Assembly: GCA_028829895.1 (NCBI GenBank)
Contig: CM054179.1
Coordinates: forward strand, 54,907,391 to 54,971,390
DNA from: Sinotaia quadrata
Lineage: Eukaryota > Mollusca > Gastropoda > Architaenioglossa > Viviparidae
Direction: 5' to 3'
Length of the DNA: 64,000 nt
Below the pieces are notes generated by a model. That model worked only from the letters and a program-made list of their open reading frames with translations, was not told where the DNA came from and did no database searches. Shown one piece after another: positions 35,208 through 48,420 of this stretch. The position numbers were made by a program, and so were the translations under genes. Within the stretch, counting starts at the first letter, position 1. Each line of letters starts with the position of its first letter.

Positions 35208-37750
35208 TATACTTAGCAGACACATATATATTTATAAATACAAGATAATACAGAACATATGGATATGGTTTTGTGAACTGTTGATATTTATTCGGTTTCT
35301 TAACACCTAGTAAGACCTACAGACATGGCTTTATGAGCTATTAATGTAATGGTAATGTTTATTCAGTTTCTTGAACACTTAGTAATTTCAGTCAATAATT
35401 TCATTTATAAATGTATGATTTAGCTTGAAACTGTTGAGAATTATACTGACTAGTGCCTATCATGACTTATACTGACCCAGATATGACTACACCTAATAAG
35501 ATTCTATTTTGATAATACTCCTGATGTGGCCTGAGAACTAATGATGTCTTACCTGATTAACATCAAAATAGTGTTGATGGAAATACCTGTATTGAAAATT
35601 TCAATATTTTGGGGCACCATTTAGACTAAAACAGCTATAACTTATAAGCATAACATTTCATGTGAGAATTCTCCTTTTATATGTTCCTAATGCTATGAAG
35701 GAAGTGCCATTGAAATACATTTATTATTATTTTGACTGGGATATATGTATGTATATGAAGCAAACATGTATAGATCTTGAATGGTGTGAACTATATGTGA
35801 TTATTTAATTATTGTGGAGTTATCTAACCTTCCCTCAAGGTTCTATGAATAATTAATTAACAAATATTAATTATCATAACTACAATTAACCTTTGACTAG
35901 GTCTTTGTCTTTTGCAGTCAGGGAGACTAAGTCAAACCCTAGGATCTACAATTAAGATTAATTGTGTTACTCGTCCAGAGTGAAAGTGCAATCCTGTTAA
36001 AATGTATTAATTAGATATTATACTATTTATAGCATATTTTCTCTTGCCCACACACTTCCCACAGTTTGAGGGGTTCTTTTCCCAAAAGTATGTATGACTG
36101 ACTTTTAAATGACTTATTTTTGGCAGAGCCCTCCCCCCAACTTACATACTTCCTTTAGAAATTTGACTTAATCCAAAGTAGAAAAAAATAAATCAACAAT
36201 TTTATTAACTATATAATTAACGAAATAATTAACAAAATCATTTATATACTATTTACAAGTAGATCACAATTTATTTAATTTAATTTAATTCTTGATAATG
36301 ACAATTAAATCTTTCAATTAGATTGTTCAGTGTCTTTCAGTTCATATAAAAAAAACTAATGTTGAATCTTTAACTTTAGATTATGACAATCAGAAATTAC
36401 AAGAAATAGAAGATGAATTCACTTCCCTGGCTGGTAAGTGAATTCAAAAGTTCCTTGGCTCCACACCACACACACACACACATGTAGCACAGTACTGGAA
36501 AGTACTAGAAAAATGGCAACATACAATTGTTACCAGAGACTTGAACTTGAATTTCTCCCTCAAATTTCAAATTCACCAGGCTTGAAAAACAGCTCCACAC
36601 CACTTGACAATGTGGCTTTGGTGCTAGCTCCTGTAGTTTCAATGGCCATAATTCAGACGTAGAAAGAAAAACATGACTCCAACATGTAGTTCAAAAACGA
36701 AAACTGGTGGGGGACTTCACAAGAGGCTTTATGACATAACGATAAGTGTAAGAATTAATCTATTTGTGTGACAACATTTAGTTTCTTTTTTAACTTTTTT
36801 ATTATATATTAAAACTGAGCAAACATTTTATAATAATCTAGACATTATTTAACACTTTGAGGTTTTGTTTCACAAACAACCTTATTAAAATAGTTGTTCT
36901 GTTCCTTCAAAAAACTTATTTTTTAAAAGTCAAAAAATTTTATTGTTGATTTTTTTAATTAAAAATCTCATAAATTAATTTACCATAGAACTTTTGCTTA
37001 TTATTTTGCCTATGCCTCAAATACAATATATTTTTTAAATGTTATGAAGCGGCCACAGATATGAAAAATTTTGAATGAATGCTGCTTGTGAAAAGTTTAA
37101 CCTTTGCTAGATTTATTTTTTCAACAGTTTATTTTAATTTTGAAATAACTAATAAATTCTAATGCATATTCCTACACAGTTTTAAATCTTCCATGTTCTT
37201 CAAACATTTCATAATTGAATTAGTAAATTCATTTACCATTTAAAGTTATTTGTAATGTACACATTTCTTGTTGAAATATCATAAAATATTATAATTCATT
37301 AACTTTGTTGCAGTGATATTTGTTAAAAATTTTCCAAATCTGTGTTCATCTTTTAGCTGTTGTGTTAGAAAAGTTTGTGTTTTAATATTGTAAAATGATT
37401 TTACTATTAGAGCACTTTCAAATTTACATTTGATGTTATTATTAAAAGTAAAATGGAATGATTTGATAATATTTCTTAAATTTTATATATTTATTGTAAT
37501 CTTCGCTGAATGTCAAGTATATATTTAATTATAATTCATGGAACTTTAACACAGTTAATATGTTATATATATTATTATTCTTAAATGTTTAAAAGTATAA
37601 TTAGCATTGATAAAGTTTTAACATCATATCAGGAAAACAAACACTCGCACAAGCAAATATCTAGCCATTGATTTAGCTACTGGTTTATGTTTAAAACAGT
37701 TTACCTAATTGCATTTATTATTATTGCTAAGTTAATTTTGAGTTTTTTAA

Positions 37751-37754
<4 letters not shown>

Positions 37755-37809
<55 letters not shown>
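37755..37809. repeat. (TG)n microsatellite
   Basis: About 27 GT units, pure. Confidence 0.95.
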
Positions 37810-37810
<1 letters not shown>

Positions 37811-39189
37811 ACCTGCATGCACATTTGTTTTTATGGTACAGCATAATTATACCACACATATTTTTGACAAACATTTGCTATAGTCACATCAAATTACATA
37901 ATAAACATTATTCTTTATGAGTTTAAAGGTTTTTAAGAGACCAGAAGTTGCCACTGGTGCTAATTTGTTCCTTTTCTTCCCTTCTTTTTATCTATTATAT
38001 TTTTCGTTTGTTGCCACTCTTGGTATGTTATCAAAATTATTTTTAAAAAAATAAATTCTTAAATTCTGTAATATGTTGATTATATGTAAAGGATTTTTCT
38101 TAAATGTTGAAACCAGGTTATCTTGTGTTTCTAGATATTTATGTTTTAAAAAAAATACTTTATCATACTTTAAGGGTTTTGTTTATTTTTTGTTCACGTG
38201 AAAATTAAATAATTTATCATAGAAATACCTTAAACAGGTTGTGTTTTAAAGAAATAATATATCATACATTTACCAAGGTCATACTTATACTACTTTAGTG
38301 AGATGTGTTTTTAGCTAATCAAGTAAAATAAGTTGTGTATAAATTTCATGACATTCCAACATTTACTATTTCTCTTTCTTGTCATACTTTTTATTTTAAT
38401 TACTGAAAACATTTGCCACAAATATTCCCTTTTTTTATTATACATGTATATTCATCTAACAGCCTCAAAGACAATTTTATTACCGCAACTCAGCAAGATG
38501 AACACATCTGTTTATGCATTCCTTTCTAAGAAGAATGTGATTGTTTTGTTTGAACAAACCCCTATCCCCACCCTTAGTTATTTATTGAAATGTTGTTCTG
38601 ATGTATTATAAAATCATGATACATGTGATATAAAAGTTATCTTAAAAGTATAGAAAAACTAGAAATTCATTAAAAAAACATGAAATGGATTCTAATCAGT
38701 AAAACACATGCACCTGTAATTAAAAAAATTTGAAAGCTGCACCAAACACTTGGCTAAGTTTACATGAATCCCTTCAGGCAAAACAGTAGATTGATAAATT
38801 TATATATCCTCTTCAAAACAAACAGTAACTTGATAAGTTTACACATCCCCTTCAGAACTGTCTATAGAAACAGCAACTGTTGAGTCAACAGGATCTAGAT
38901 TCGGACATGCAGGCATGCCTCTTGAGTCGAAGGCTCAGCTGTAGATGATACTGAAGAAAGTCCAGTACATTCTGCATCTTCTTCTCTTTTCTTTTGAAAA
39001 AGTTCTTCACAACAAGCAACTGCATCCATAACTTTGCACTGATTAATTAAATTTCAATTCATATCTGAGTTACATTCCCAAGTAAAGTGGAAGAAGCAGT
39101 GACATAAGATAAATACTGGACCATACTTTGATTGTCAAAGCCCAAGATTTTGCCACTTACAAGTCTCATGCATGCTTTTATTTCTTAAC

Positions 39190-40445
39190 GAACCATTCTT
39201 GTTCCAAATCCAATAGGTCCTTTTCCCTCTTATCCAACCATTCTTGTTCCAAATCCAGTAGATCCTTGTCCCTCTTATCCAAACTTTCTTATTTCAAACC
39301 CAACAGATCTTCATTTGTTAACTCCTCAATTTGAGATTCTAAAACCTGCTCAATATTAGATTCATGTAATGCCTCTTCTGCCAGCTTTTACCATTGGCCT
39401 TATTTGCTTATGCAATGGTTTCTTCATTATCTAAACTTTCACAAGAATGATAAACATTAATCATGCAACTTTCTTCCAAGACATTGTTAGAAATTAAAGG
39501 CATTCTTGATTTTAAATTTCTTCCAGTAATCTTTCACTATGATGTCCTGTTCATTTGCCTTCTTCACCAAATTGTTTAAAACTGACCACAGATAGTACAA
39601 TTTGAAAGCCTTTGCAGCAGTATCAAGCTGTAGAGCATTGATGAAATTAAATTAATAAGATTTTAAATGGTATGCCTTTACTCTGGTAGTTCACGATGCA
39701 GGATACCATCAGATGGGGCAGCTCTGATTATTTATTTCCCTACAAGGCCTTAAGATTTTTAAAACAATAAGTCATGATAGACTTAACTTGTAGTCATCTT
39801 GAACATTGCCTTCCAAGAAAAGTGTTGAGTGATCTTTAAGCAGTTTTATAACTGGATAACTGGGAGCTACTTTCTCTTCCATTGAAATTTGGTGCAGTCA
39901 GGCATCTTCTTCCAGTATAGGTCAGTTTCAATGGCATTAAAAATCAGATTTGCTGAGTAATCACCTCTTTAAGTAATTTCATGCAGTGTGGTGGGAAAAC
40001 CTCTTCTTGCTTCTTCACCAGCTAATGCAATTTACCATATGTTTTAGCAATTTTAACGCTACATGTTAAACTTGTGCATTAAAAGCTTTTAGATCACTTC
40101 AGATGCCATGAGAAGTTCATGTAGCCTACACAGTACAGGTTTTAACGCATAAAACAGCTTAGCTAAGAGGAATTTTCTCATCAACTTTGCCAACATCCCC
40201 TCCATCATGTCTATTATGTTGGGGTGGGTATAATAACTTTTCTAGTTTGAGCTTTCACACTTACCTGTATATTTGCTATACCGTTCTACTTGTACTTTCA
40301 TTAAGGTTCATAGCATGCTTTATCATGGCAATACTCTGACCAGCTTCATTCCTGTGCACTACTGTACCTCTTAAGAGAAGTGGTTTTCTTCGTTCTCTTA
40401 GGACTACCTCTTGCATATCTTTTAAATGCCTGGACTAATTCATTT
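39190..40445 (-). pseudogene. Tigger/pogo (TIGD1-like) transposase pseudogene
   Basis: Minus-strand pieces in order match a Tigger transposase. From about 40440, VQAFKRYARGSPKRTKK; at 40347-40280, EAGQSIAMIKHAMNLNESTS then RTV (helix-turn-helix); at about 39950-39890, LIFNAIETDLYWKKMPD (DDE core); then EEKVAPSYP and FLEGNVQDDYKLS; at about 39345-39191, QIEELTNEDLLGL and a repeated DKRDKDLLDLEQEWL. There are many stops and frameshifts. The core NxDET motif reads NAIET, so the first catalytic Asp is lost. Near its end are 45-bp direct repeats (39191, 39236, 39281) that keep the frame. Clearly inactive. Terminal inverted repeats were not found. Confidence 0.85.
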
Positions 40446-43400
40446 TTTCTGTTTTTTTAATTTAAAAAATGTGAAGTCTCCTTTGTAACAAGCAAATTTT
40501 ATGTATGCATACAGCAAGGAGATCACAAATAAATTAACTAAACTGGAAGAGTAAGCACAACTGGCATGCAAGTACTGTAAATAATGTATGCTTGTGAGGT
40601 TGCACCATCAGTGAGAGAGTTTATCTCCATGCTTTTTCCCCAGCTCATTTTATTTGCATAAATTGAGACCATGTAAATTGCAATCATACATGAAAATTAA
40701 ATTTAGCTATTTATTTGAGAATACTTACTTCCTTGATGTTTATTTTTTTTTTAAAAGTCAATTCTAGCATACATATCAGTAAATTTAGTAATATATTTGT
40801 TTTTACTGTGAAAATTTCTTCATTAGTGAAATATAACTACATTCTGAAACAAGAACAATAAATATAACAGCTTTAAAAAAAAATCTGTTCAAATCGATTA
40901 TATTTACCTTTTTAGATATAACAGATTATTATTAATAATATTAATATTTATAATGAAATCCAGAAATGAGTGTTAAAACTTTTGATTTTTGTATTGTTTG
41001 GCACTTGTATATACTAAAAAAATTTTATTTCAAAATGTTTTAAGTTGATTTTTGTTTTGTTTTTTTTCTCAATTTTACTTATATTTTTATTTCTTATTAA
41101 AGTATTCATTATATTTTTTTTTTAAATAAAAAATAGTACCCAATGATTGAATGTATCAAAGGACAAAAATTATATCATTAAGAAAATTTTTAATTGTTCA
41201 TGAAAACTCAATGAATAGTTTTAACAACAGTCTCATGTAAGAATTACAGACTTGTTTAAAGAATCATATAAATTCAAACTTATATAAAATATTTAATTTA
41301 AAAATAATTTGATTCATTCTTTTTTTTTCCTGAGTGCACTCAGATTTTTGTTCATGCACAGCTGATAGTGGTGTTGGACTATTTTTTTAGTATGAACAAT
41401 TTGTACCATACTGTGACAATTTCTTTTTTAAATTTTACACAAACATCAAAGGAAAATATATTTTTTCTTATTTATATCACTGAAATGGTTTACTCAAATT
41501 GGTCAGTAACATTATTAATCAACATTTGTTTTTCAATACTTGAAAATCTCTCAAGTTTAATTAGTCAAATATTTTTGGCCAGTGCTGTTTTATAAAATTT
41601 CTAATAAATTCAGCATAAATTTGCCTGGCTCTATACATAATTATTTTATTTTGTGATTATTAAATAGTTAGTCCAAAATGAAATATTTGTATCAATCTAT
41701 CATCACCAAATATTTGAAGTTTGTGTTGATTATTTTCATTGTTTGTTATGTTGGTATTTGTTTTGTTGGGTAGGGGCATCCCCATGGTTAAAGAGAGGTG
41801 TGGCTAGATCTTGTCTTTCCAATGTGGACAAACTTCATGAACAAGTCAGCTTGACTTGTTTATGTCCAGTATTCTGTTACTAGCAACAGTTTTGAAAAAT
41901 TCAAGGCATTCCTGACATTTCCAGCTAAAACAAATTCTAGTGTAACCTCTGCTTTCACACAGTTCATTATAGTTTTATATGTTACTTTACAAGTTTGCTT
42001 ATTCTGTTATGTTCAGAAGTAATGTTATTAAATAAAATGTACTTAATATTTAACTGGCAGTTTTGGGGTTTACGTATGAGCAGTTTTTAAAGAAAAAGCA
42101 TGTGATCCAGAAAGCTCAACAAAAGATTTTAATAAATATATTAATTCTTATTTCTCTGCATCATGTATTTATTATTATTATTATCATCATTTCAGCACTA
42201 TTTATTTTTGCAATTAATGAATATTTCTTTTGCTGAAAAAAAAAATTTACATTTATTTAAATCCATTTATGTTTAACCACACTGTTATTTCTTTATAACT
42301 GTGATAATTATATGTTGAATTTTTAAAATTTTTTTTTGGTAATAAAAAAAATTGTTACAAATAAATTTTAAAGAACACTTAATAAATTTTTAAAAATAAA
42401 CATTTTTCTTGTAGTGTTTTTGTTATTTTAATTTTGTATAGGGAGCAACTATTTAGTTAGTCAACTTAACAAGCAGCCATACTAATACAATAGTAATAGT
42501 AGTAACAATAATTATATTGCCACAATCATGAAATATTACTTTAATTGTAATGAACCCTTCTGAATAGTAGATGTGCATAAATAGATGCAATATATTTACA
42601 TAGTTATTCCTCAGAAAACCAGCATTACCACCAAATAGTGATTCCCTTACATCATCATCATCCCTTTGTGATATTACACTTATATCTTCTGTGATCATGT
42701 ACAATAGATGAAAACCAGTAAACTAGTTTGACTCTCTCCTAACTAATTTACTAGTACATGTACTTACTTTAACATATTAATTTTTATGAACTTCTAAACA
42801 GTCTAACAGTTCTATTCACATATTCTCACCAAGGTGCAAGAAATAGGAATATCCAGAAAAGATAATAGCTGTGGACATTTATAAATTTTAACTAACCTCA
42901 TCAATGGACAGATTAAAACAATGTATTGTCTATATTGCTTTTTGTGACCATATTAGTATCACTGAAATGGAAGTCGGAATATAACACTGAAATACTGCTG
43001 TATCTAGTCAAATGCAAAAGAAAACCATCTCATCACTATGAAAACTATATTTACTTTTACTTTACTCACTGAATAATCACAATGAAAAAATATTTGTTAA
43101 TGCATATATGTCCACAAGAAAGAGTAGAGCTTGTTTTTGGAAGTTTTCCTAATGTCCTGTAATATTGTATTCACATTTTGCCCCTTAGTATTCTTCATTC
43201 TTGTATATATATATATATGTGTGTGTTATGTGTGTGGTGAAAATGTTTAGATTTCATGTATAATTTACATAACTTATTCACCTCGAGTGATCTGCAACGT
43301 CAGGAATTAACATTTAAATTACATCCACTGTCTTGCTGTTTATCTGTGGTCTGAGATGTATTAGTTTCTTTTAAACTCAGGGCTGCAAATATGATCAATA

Positions 43401-43910
43401 TCAAAGTTAAATGATTTAATTTGGAAGTAGAAACATTAAGTATGAGGTTTAGAAACCTATAGAAGTATTGACCAAATTTTAAAATTAAATAAAACTAAAT
43501 TGTTCGATGATTTTCATTCTGTTTTGTGAAGCATGAAAAGTGTACTTTTGGGCTTGTTGTGCTGCTTTGACTGTTTTGTGCAATCTGAAAAGTTGTATTG
43601 TTGAACCTGTTTTGCAAATGTGACTGTTTTATAAAACATGAACAGTTGTACTTTTGGACCTTTTATCTAATGTAACAGAACTTGCTGAGGGAAAGTATAA
43701 ATAATTTACTTGTATTTTTGGATAACTAATATTTTCAATATGGTAAGTTATAAAAAAAAGCATTACAGTAAATAACACAGATGCATGAATTAAACTTGAA
43801 GTCACTGTGAGAAATCTAGTCTATATAGTTCATTATCTTTAGGAAAGACAACAGAGCAGTCAGTTTATTTATACTGAATGATTAAGAAAATAGTCTATTT
43901 TATTGTTAGT
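40446..43910. other. Intergenic, A+T-rich
   Basis: No gene recognised. A three-copy 52-bp tandem repeat lies at 43521-43668. Open frames here are short and without domains. Confidence 0.55.
43521..43668. repeat. 52-bp tandem repeat, three diverged copies
   Basis: Units start GTTTTGTGAAGCATGAAAAG (43521), GTTTTGTGCAATCTGAAAAG (43573) and GTTTTATAAAACATGAACAG (43625). Confidence 0.75.
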
Positions 43911-44697
43911 GACATAAAATATTGTCTGTTAAGTATCTCATCAGAGTGACATTAGTTCTCTAACTTTTGCAAGATCTTTTCAGTCTGAGACATATTTAAG
44001 CTTTAATGTACACAAATATTCTTTAGATTATGAATCATATCTTTGGAAATGAAACACACTTGTCTGCAACATTTTTCATTGAAGCATATATTTACTGTTT
44101 TAGAATTAGTTACTATATTACTCTAAGAACAATTATGATAACTGATAGACTTCCATGGAAAATAGCAATTGGTACTGTGTATATTTTGCAGTCTAGATTA
44201 GATCTGCCAAGAATATTTCAGATATAAGCTAATCTTCCATTTCTTGCAACAACCAAACATCACATTGCAGAATATAGACAAGAACTCTAGAACACCGGAG
44301 AGCAGCAGCAAAAGAAATCTACCTGCAAAGCATTTTGTTTTTAGTTTAATACTAAGATATCAACATGCACTTTATAACATGACTAACAGTTTACAATTTA
44401 TTTGTATTATACTGGAATATAAACACTTAATTGCTAATTAACTCATGCTAATTGCTTATTTGTAATTAAATCTCTTAATGAAAATCTTTATTGTGAATGT
44501 TGTACACAAATAAGACAGTTTTAATATTAACAGCTTTTTACTTTTAAAATAACTTTTTTTGTTTTTTTATTTTATTGCACATCAAACTCTACTCTCTATA
44601 CATCTTTTGATTGTCAGAATTTTCTGTCATTTCCTAGTCAGATTTTTTCTTTTGTATATAAGATTCTTTTTAGTGCATGTTTTTAATATAAATTACT
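43911..44697 (+). repeat. Dispersed 0.79 kb repeat, copy 1
   Basis: Starts GACATAAAATATTGTCTG and ends ATATAAATTACT. It is closely similar along its whole length to 53306-54091 in the same orientation, with scattered substitutions and small indels. No inverted or long terminal repeats and no conserved coding frame were found. It is either a segmental duplication or an unclassified mobile element. Confidence 0.85.
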
Positions 44698-44959
44698 GAT
44701 ATTAGATACTTTTTTAAATTAAAAATATGTTCAAATTTGTTTAATTCCTTCCAATAATAATTTTAATAAAGTTACTCACTTGAAATTAATCTGAAAATTC
44801 TATGCTACTGAAACAAAACCCAAAACAATCATCACTTTATTCAAAGTTATTGTTAATATAAAGACATGCAATTGAGTATAATTGAGCTAGCACTAGTAGC
44901 AGAGGTTCAACAGCTTTCAACATCAGTCATCTTGCCAAAACAAGGCGATAATTAGCAAC

Positions 44960-45044
44960 AATGGTCCACAGGTCTTATGTTCATGTGTAAATGACTATCC
45001 AAGTAATACCTACAAATGTCCACAAATCATATATATATATATAT
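44960..45044. repeat. Left remnant of the 48-kb minisatellite
   Basis: Contains GTCCACAGGTCTTATG and CCAAGTAATACCTACAAATG then TCCACAAATCATAT, the same unit as at 48.0-48.4 kb, followed by (AT)n. It is separated from the main array by the 2.94 kb element. Confidence 0.6.
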
Positions 45045-46992
45045 TAGGTATTCCAAACATATTTTTCAAAATCATTATTCATACTTTAAAAACAAATAGA
45101 CAGATAGAACTTTTTTTGCTGATTTCAATGATACTAAAATGAAGTTTGTACCTCAATTACAACCAAAGTTACAAATTTTTCAATATTTAATTTTTCGCAA
45201 AGTTTTACGCTCAAAAACGAAGTTGTACAAATAGCTTATTTTGAAGGTCCACAAAATGAAGAAATGATGAACAATATAGTTCAGACTCTCCACATAAGTA
45301 GTATCCAACACACAGATATGGCTGAATTTTTTTGAGAGGCTTTGCAATGTTATTTTTAAATATACAGTCAGTCAAAATTAGTAATTTATTCATTTTCAGG
45401 TTGGAAAAAGCTCTAATGCAGTTAACGCAAAATGGGCGAAATTGCTATAAACGTTAAAACTGTAATAATTCTGCTTGTAATTGAGCTACAGAGATGCTTT
45501 TGGTATCATTGGATTCAGTTTGGAAAGATCTATATTAAGAATGCACTCACCACAGTAAGGAAATCTTCATATTTTATACACACACACTCAGACATTTGCC
45601 AATCGTTCATCTAATTTAATGCTTTTTCAGTTCAATGATTCTAGTGCTGTCTAGCATGGAATCACAAGGAATGTTCTTATACATTGAATGCACACAATTA
45701 CATTCTTTCCACAACAGCATGTTTCATGTTGTGGTGCTTAACCTAAATAAGCAATTCAATCTGCTGGTAGACCGTTATTCCACAATCTACCTTCACTGGA
45801 CATAGACAGAATTTCATAGTTGCAGTAAAAGACAGCCTTTTAATATTTATTATCTCTACATCATCTTTTCTCAGCCAGTCTTTCCAATGACATGCTTTAA
45901 AAAATATTTGTACCTCAAATCTTTCCCTTATTGAATGGTACAATCTCTTAAGGTGGCACATCTGCTCAAAAAGCATGAAAAATTGAAAAAGTTCAATAAC
46001 AAAAATTTTATTGGTCTTTTCTGATATAAATTTTATGAAATTGCTTTTATTTTTGGACAAATCACAATAGTTTTGAAGATATTTTCAATCAAAGATGGGA
46101 GTATACCATAGGAGACATTTATGGTTAAAAAGTTAACTAAAAATCAGTCATTAATTTCGGTTTCTGCAGGATATCTTAAAAATAACTATTAAAGATATCT
46201 GCAAAGAATTTTGAACACAGTTTAAGGATAACATAAGCTGGCTTCTGAACCTCTAACTTTTTAATATATTTTACTATAGTGTGGATATATAATTATAATT
46301 AATTTTTTTTTTTAAATTTTAAAAATTATTATTTAAATAAAATATGTGCTCCATCAGCTGAATGATTGCTACACACTAACCAGAAATTACAGTATATTAA
46401 TTGAATATTTTGTCTATATATTTTAAGGTTTTCTTATAATCTTGTCAAAAAGAATTAACAAATTTTAAGTTTAAGAAAATGTTTATATTAAATAAATAAT
46501 TTTGATGCAAAACCTATTAAATTCATAAGAAAAAAAGTGAGTAGGCCTATATATTTTGAATCATCAACCATTTTTCACCAGTTTCTGAAAACTTGAATAA
46601 AAATTTCCTTCATTTATTTGATACAATTTTTGTTGTTGACATTTACTGGATTTCAGTTATGTGTACTACCATAAGCTTTGGATAAGGAATATAAATTCTA
46701 AAGTCATTTTCAGAGTTCACCCACCACCACCAAAGTTATGATCTTATAAATCATTAAATGTAATACTTATAGTAATAGTATGTGCATTATCAACTCACAC
46801 ATATATTTATTATGGAAAAATAAGCTTGCAAAATACAGGTAATAAATATATAACTCACTCGTGTCTATCAAAATTTTAAAAAAGAAAAGAAAATCTGGTA
46901 AAAATAATAACTATTTATTTTTAATCTAGTGAATCAGTGATATACTCTTTGTTTACACTGTGCCCAGCTAATGCAGTAAGGGACGAAAATAT

Positions 46993-47004
46993 GGTCACGT
47001 GACC
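46993..47004. promoter_or_regulatory. Palindromic E-box GGTCACGTGACC
   Basis: A 12-bp perfect palindrome containing GTCACGTGAC, the same decamer as at 9988-9997. The site type (USF/TFEB/MITF) is established; use here is unproven. Confidence 0.4.
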
Positions 47005-47375
47005 ACAAAATAAAAAGAATTAAAAACAAATAACACGCGATCCGAATAAACGAAATACATTATATTGCAAATAAATCTTTCCCCTATTGAATGATACAAA
47101 ACTTAAGCTATGGATAAGGCAGGAATAAATTCAGAAAGTTATTTTCTGTGTTCACCCTCAACGCCTTAAAAGACGAACGCTACCGTAGGCCTATAGACAC
47201 TGACAATTCTTATTTATCGGCTATTATAGTCCTTTAAACGAACAAATATACGCTATAAACTGAAAATAAGTGATTTAACTTATCAACTAACATCCTTAAA
47301 CAGAGTGATGCACGAGAATGCAAAGTGGAAACCGGTTCAATGTCGCAGAGTTGAACACTACGGTACTCGATACTC

Positions 47376-47756
47376 GTCCGCCATTTTTGTTGACGGTCTT
47401 CGGTGATTTCGGTCACTGAGTACAGTTCTTTCAACGCAATTGGAGTCTTGGAGCGTACTTTTTGTCTCAAACAAACTATATAGGCTTATAGATGAAGAAT
47501 TTTCCTATTTTCTGGTAGCTTTTACGGTTGCTATGTTATCGGAATCACCAAAAACGTAATTTAAGAAAATTTAAGTTTAACCGTATTTCGCTTTATCTTG
47601 AAATTCCCGCGCACTATTTAGTATGGAAATGAACCTTGTTCTCTCCCCTACATTAAAACCGTTATTATTTTTAGATTACTGTACCCTTCACGACCCCACG
47701 GACCGAGAAAGAGTGCATGTGTTAAGCGCCACCGCCGGACAAGTTATGGCGGCTTG
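47376..47756. promoter_or_regulatory. Promoter-like patch with two opposed YY1-type sites
   Basis: GTCCGCCATTTTTG (47376-47389; on the minus strand CAAAAATGGCGGAC) and AAGTTATGGCGGCTTG (47741-47756) point in opposite directions. The DNA between them is richer in GC and CpG than the surroundings. It may be a promoter, possibly of the gene at 50.4 kb or of an unknown minus-strand transcript. The minus-strand ATGGCGGAC opens only an eight-codon frame. Confidence 0.35.
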
Positions 47757-47989
47757 GTAAAAAAGTCGTTCGGTTGGCAACTTCTGAATAACTTTTTATA
47801 ACTTTTTCACAATTATTTATTAAAACAAAAAACACAGAAAGACAGAACAGAAAACAAACTTTTGTTTCATGTGCTTTTATTTTACAAAGCTTCAATAATA
47901 CAGAGGAAACATGAGTGTTGAAAATGTAGAAAAATTGACAAAACAACGTCCCAATCAGCCATTCAGCGATGTTTGGAATACCTATATAT

Positions 47990-48420
47990 ATACACACACA
48001 CAAACACTATGAATGTCTAACCAACTAACACCTAAAACAATTGACCAAAGATCATATTAAAAAAATATACACCAATGAGTGGCTAACCCAGTAATACCTA
48101 AAATTTTCCACAGATCATATAAATATACATTGAGTGACTAATACCAATAACAATTGTCCATAGATCATATATACACCATGAGTAACTAAATAAATAACAT
48201 CTGCAATTGTCCACAAATCATATTAACTATACACCATCAGTAACTAACCAAGTAATACCTATAAATATAATTGTCCACAGATCATATAACTATATACCAT
48301 GAGTAACTAACCAAGTAGTACTTACAATACAACTGTTATATGTGTACTATGACTGTATGAGTGGCTAGTAATACGTACAATTTTCCACAGATCACATACA
48401 CGTTGAGTGAATAATAACTA
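47990..48420. repeat. Diverged minisatellite, about 60-67 bp unit
   Basis: Six to seven units of the type AACTAACCAAGTAATACCTA then ATTGTCCACAGATCATAT and ATACACCATGAGT. Substitutions and indels are frequent, so the array is old. Confidence 0.75.

Larger units (their letters stand above)
35063..38870. other. Intergenic, A+T-rich, after the JmjC gene
   Basis: Includes the 3'UTR of the JmjC gene and a (TG)n tract (37755-37809). No other gene or element recognised. Confidence 0.6.
45045..47984. mobile_element. 2.94 kb inverted-repeat DNA element nested in a minisatellite
   Basis: The ends TAGGTATTCCAAACAT (45045-45060) and ATGTTTGGAATACCTA (47969-47984) are perfect 16-bp inverse complements, each abutting (TA)n. 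Units of one minisatellite lie on both sides. The left 310 bp recurs inverted at 4312-4620, so this is a repeat family. No transposase recognised; an open frame at 46060-45743 (minus) shows no domain. The right part holds promoter-like motifs (see 46993-47004 and 47376-47389) and a diverged internal duplication (about 46660-46725 and 47098-47160). TA-flanked TTAGGT ends are reminiscent of mariner-type elements, but that is only a hint. Confidence 0.55.

Noticed and set aside
44244..44441. 65-codon frame shared by both copies of the 0.79-kb repeat (also 53642-53839)
   Set aside because: It begins with TTG, not ATG, and most differences between the copies change residues, as in neutral DNA. No domain.
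47234..47470. Minus-strand frame MRQKVRSKTPIALKEL... as a gene
   Set aside because: It is protein-like in composition but has no recognisable domain or exon partners. The nested ATGGCGGAC start ends after eight codons. Probably 5'UTR-like or element sequence.
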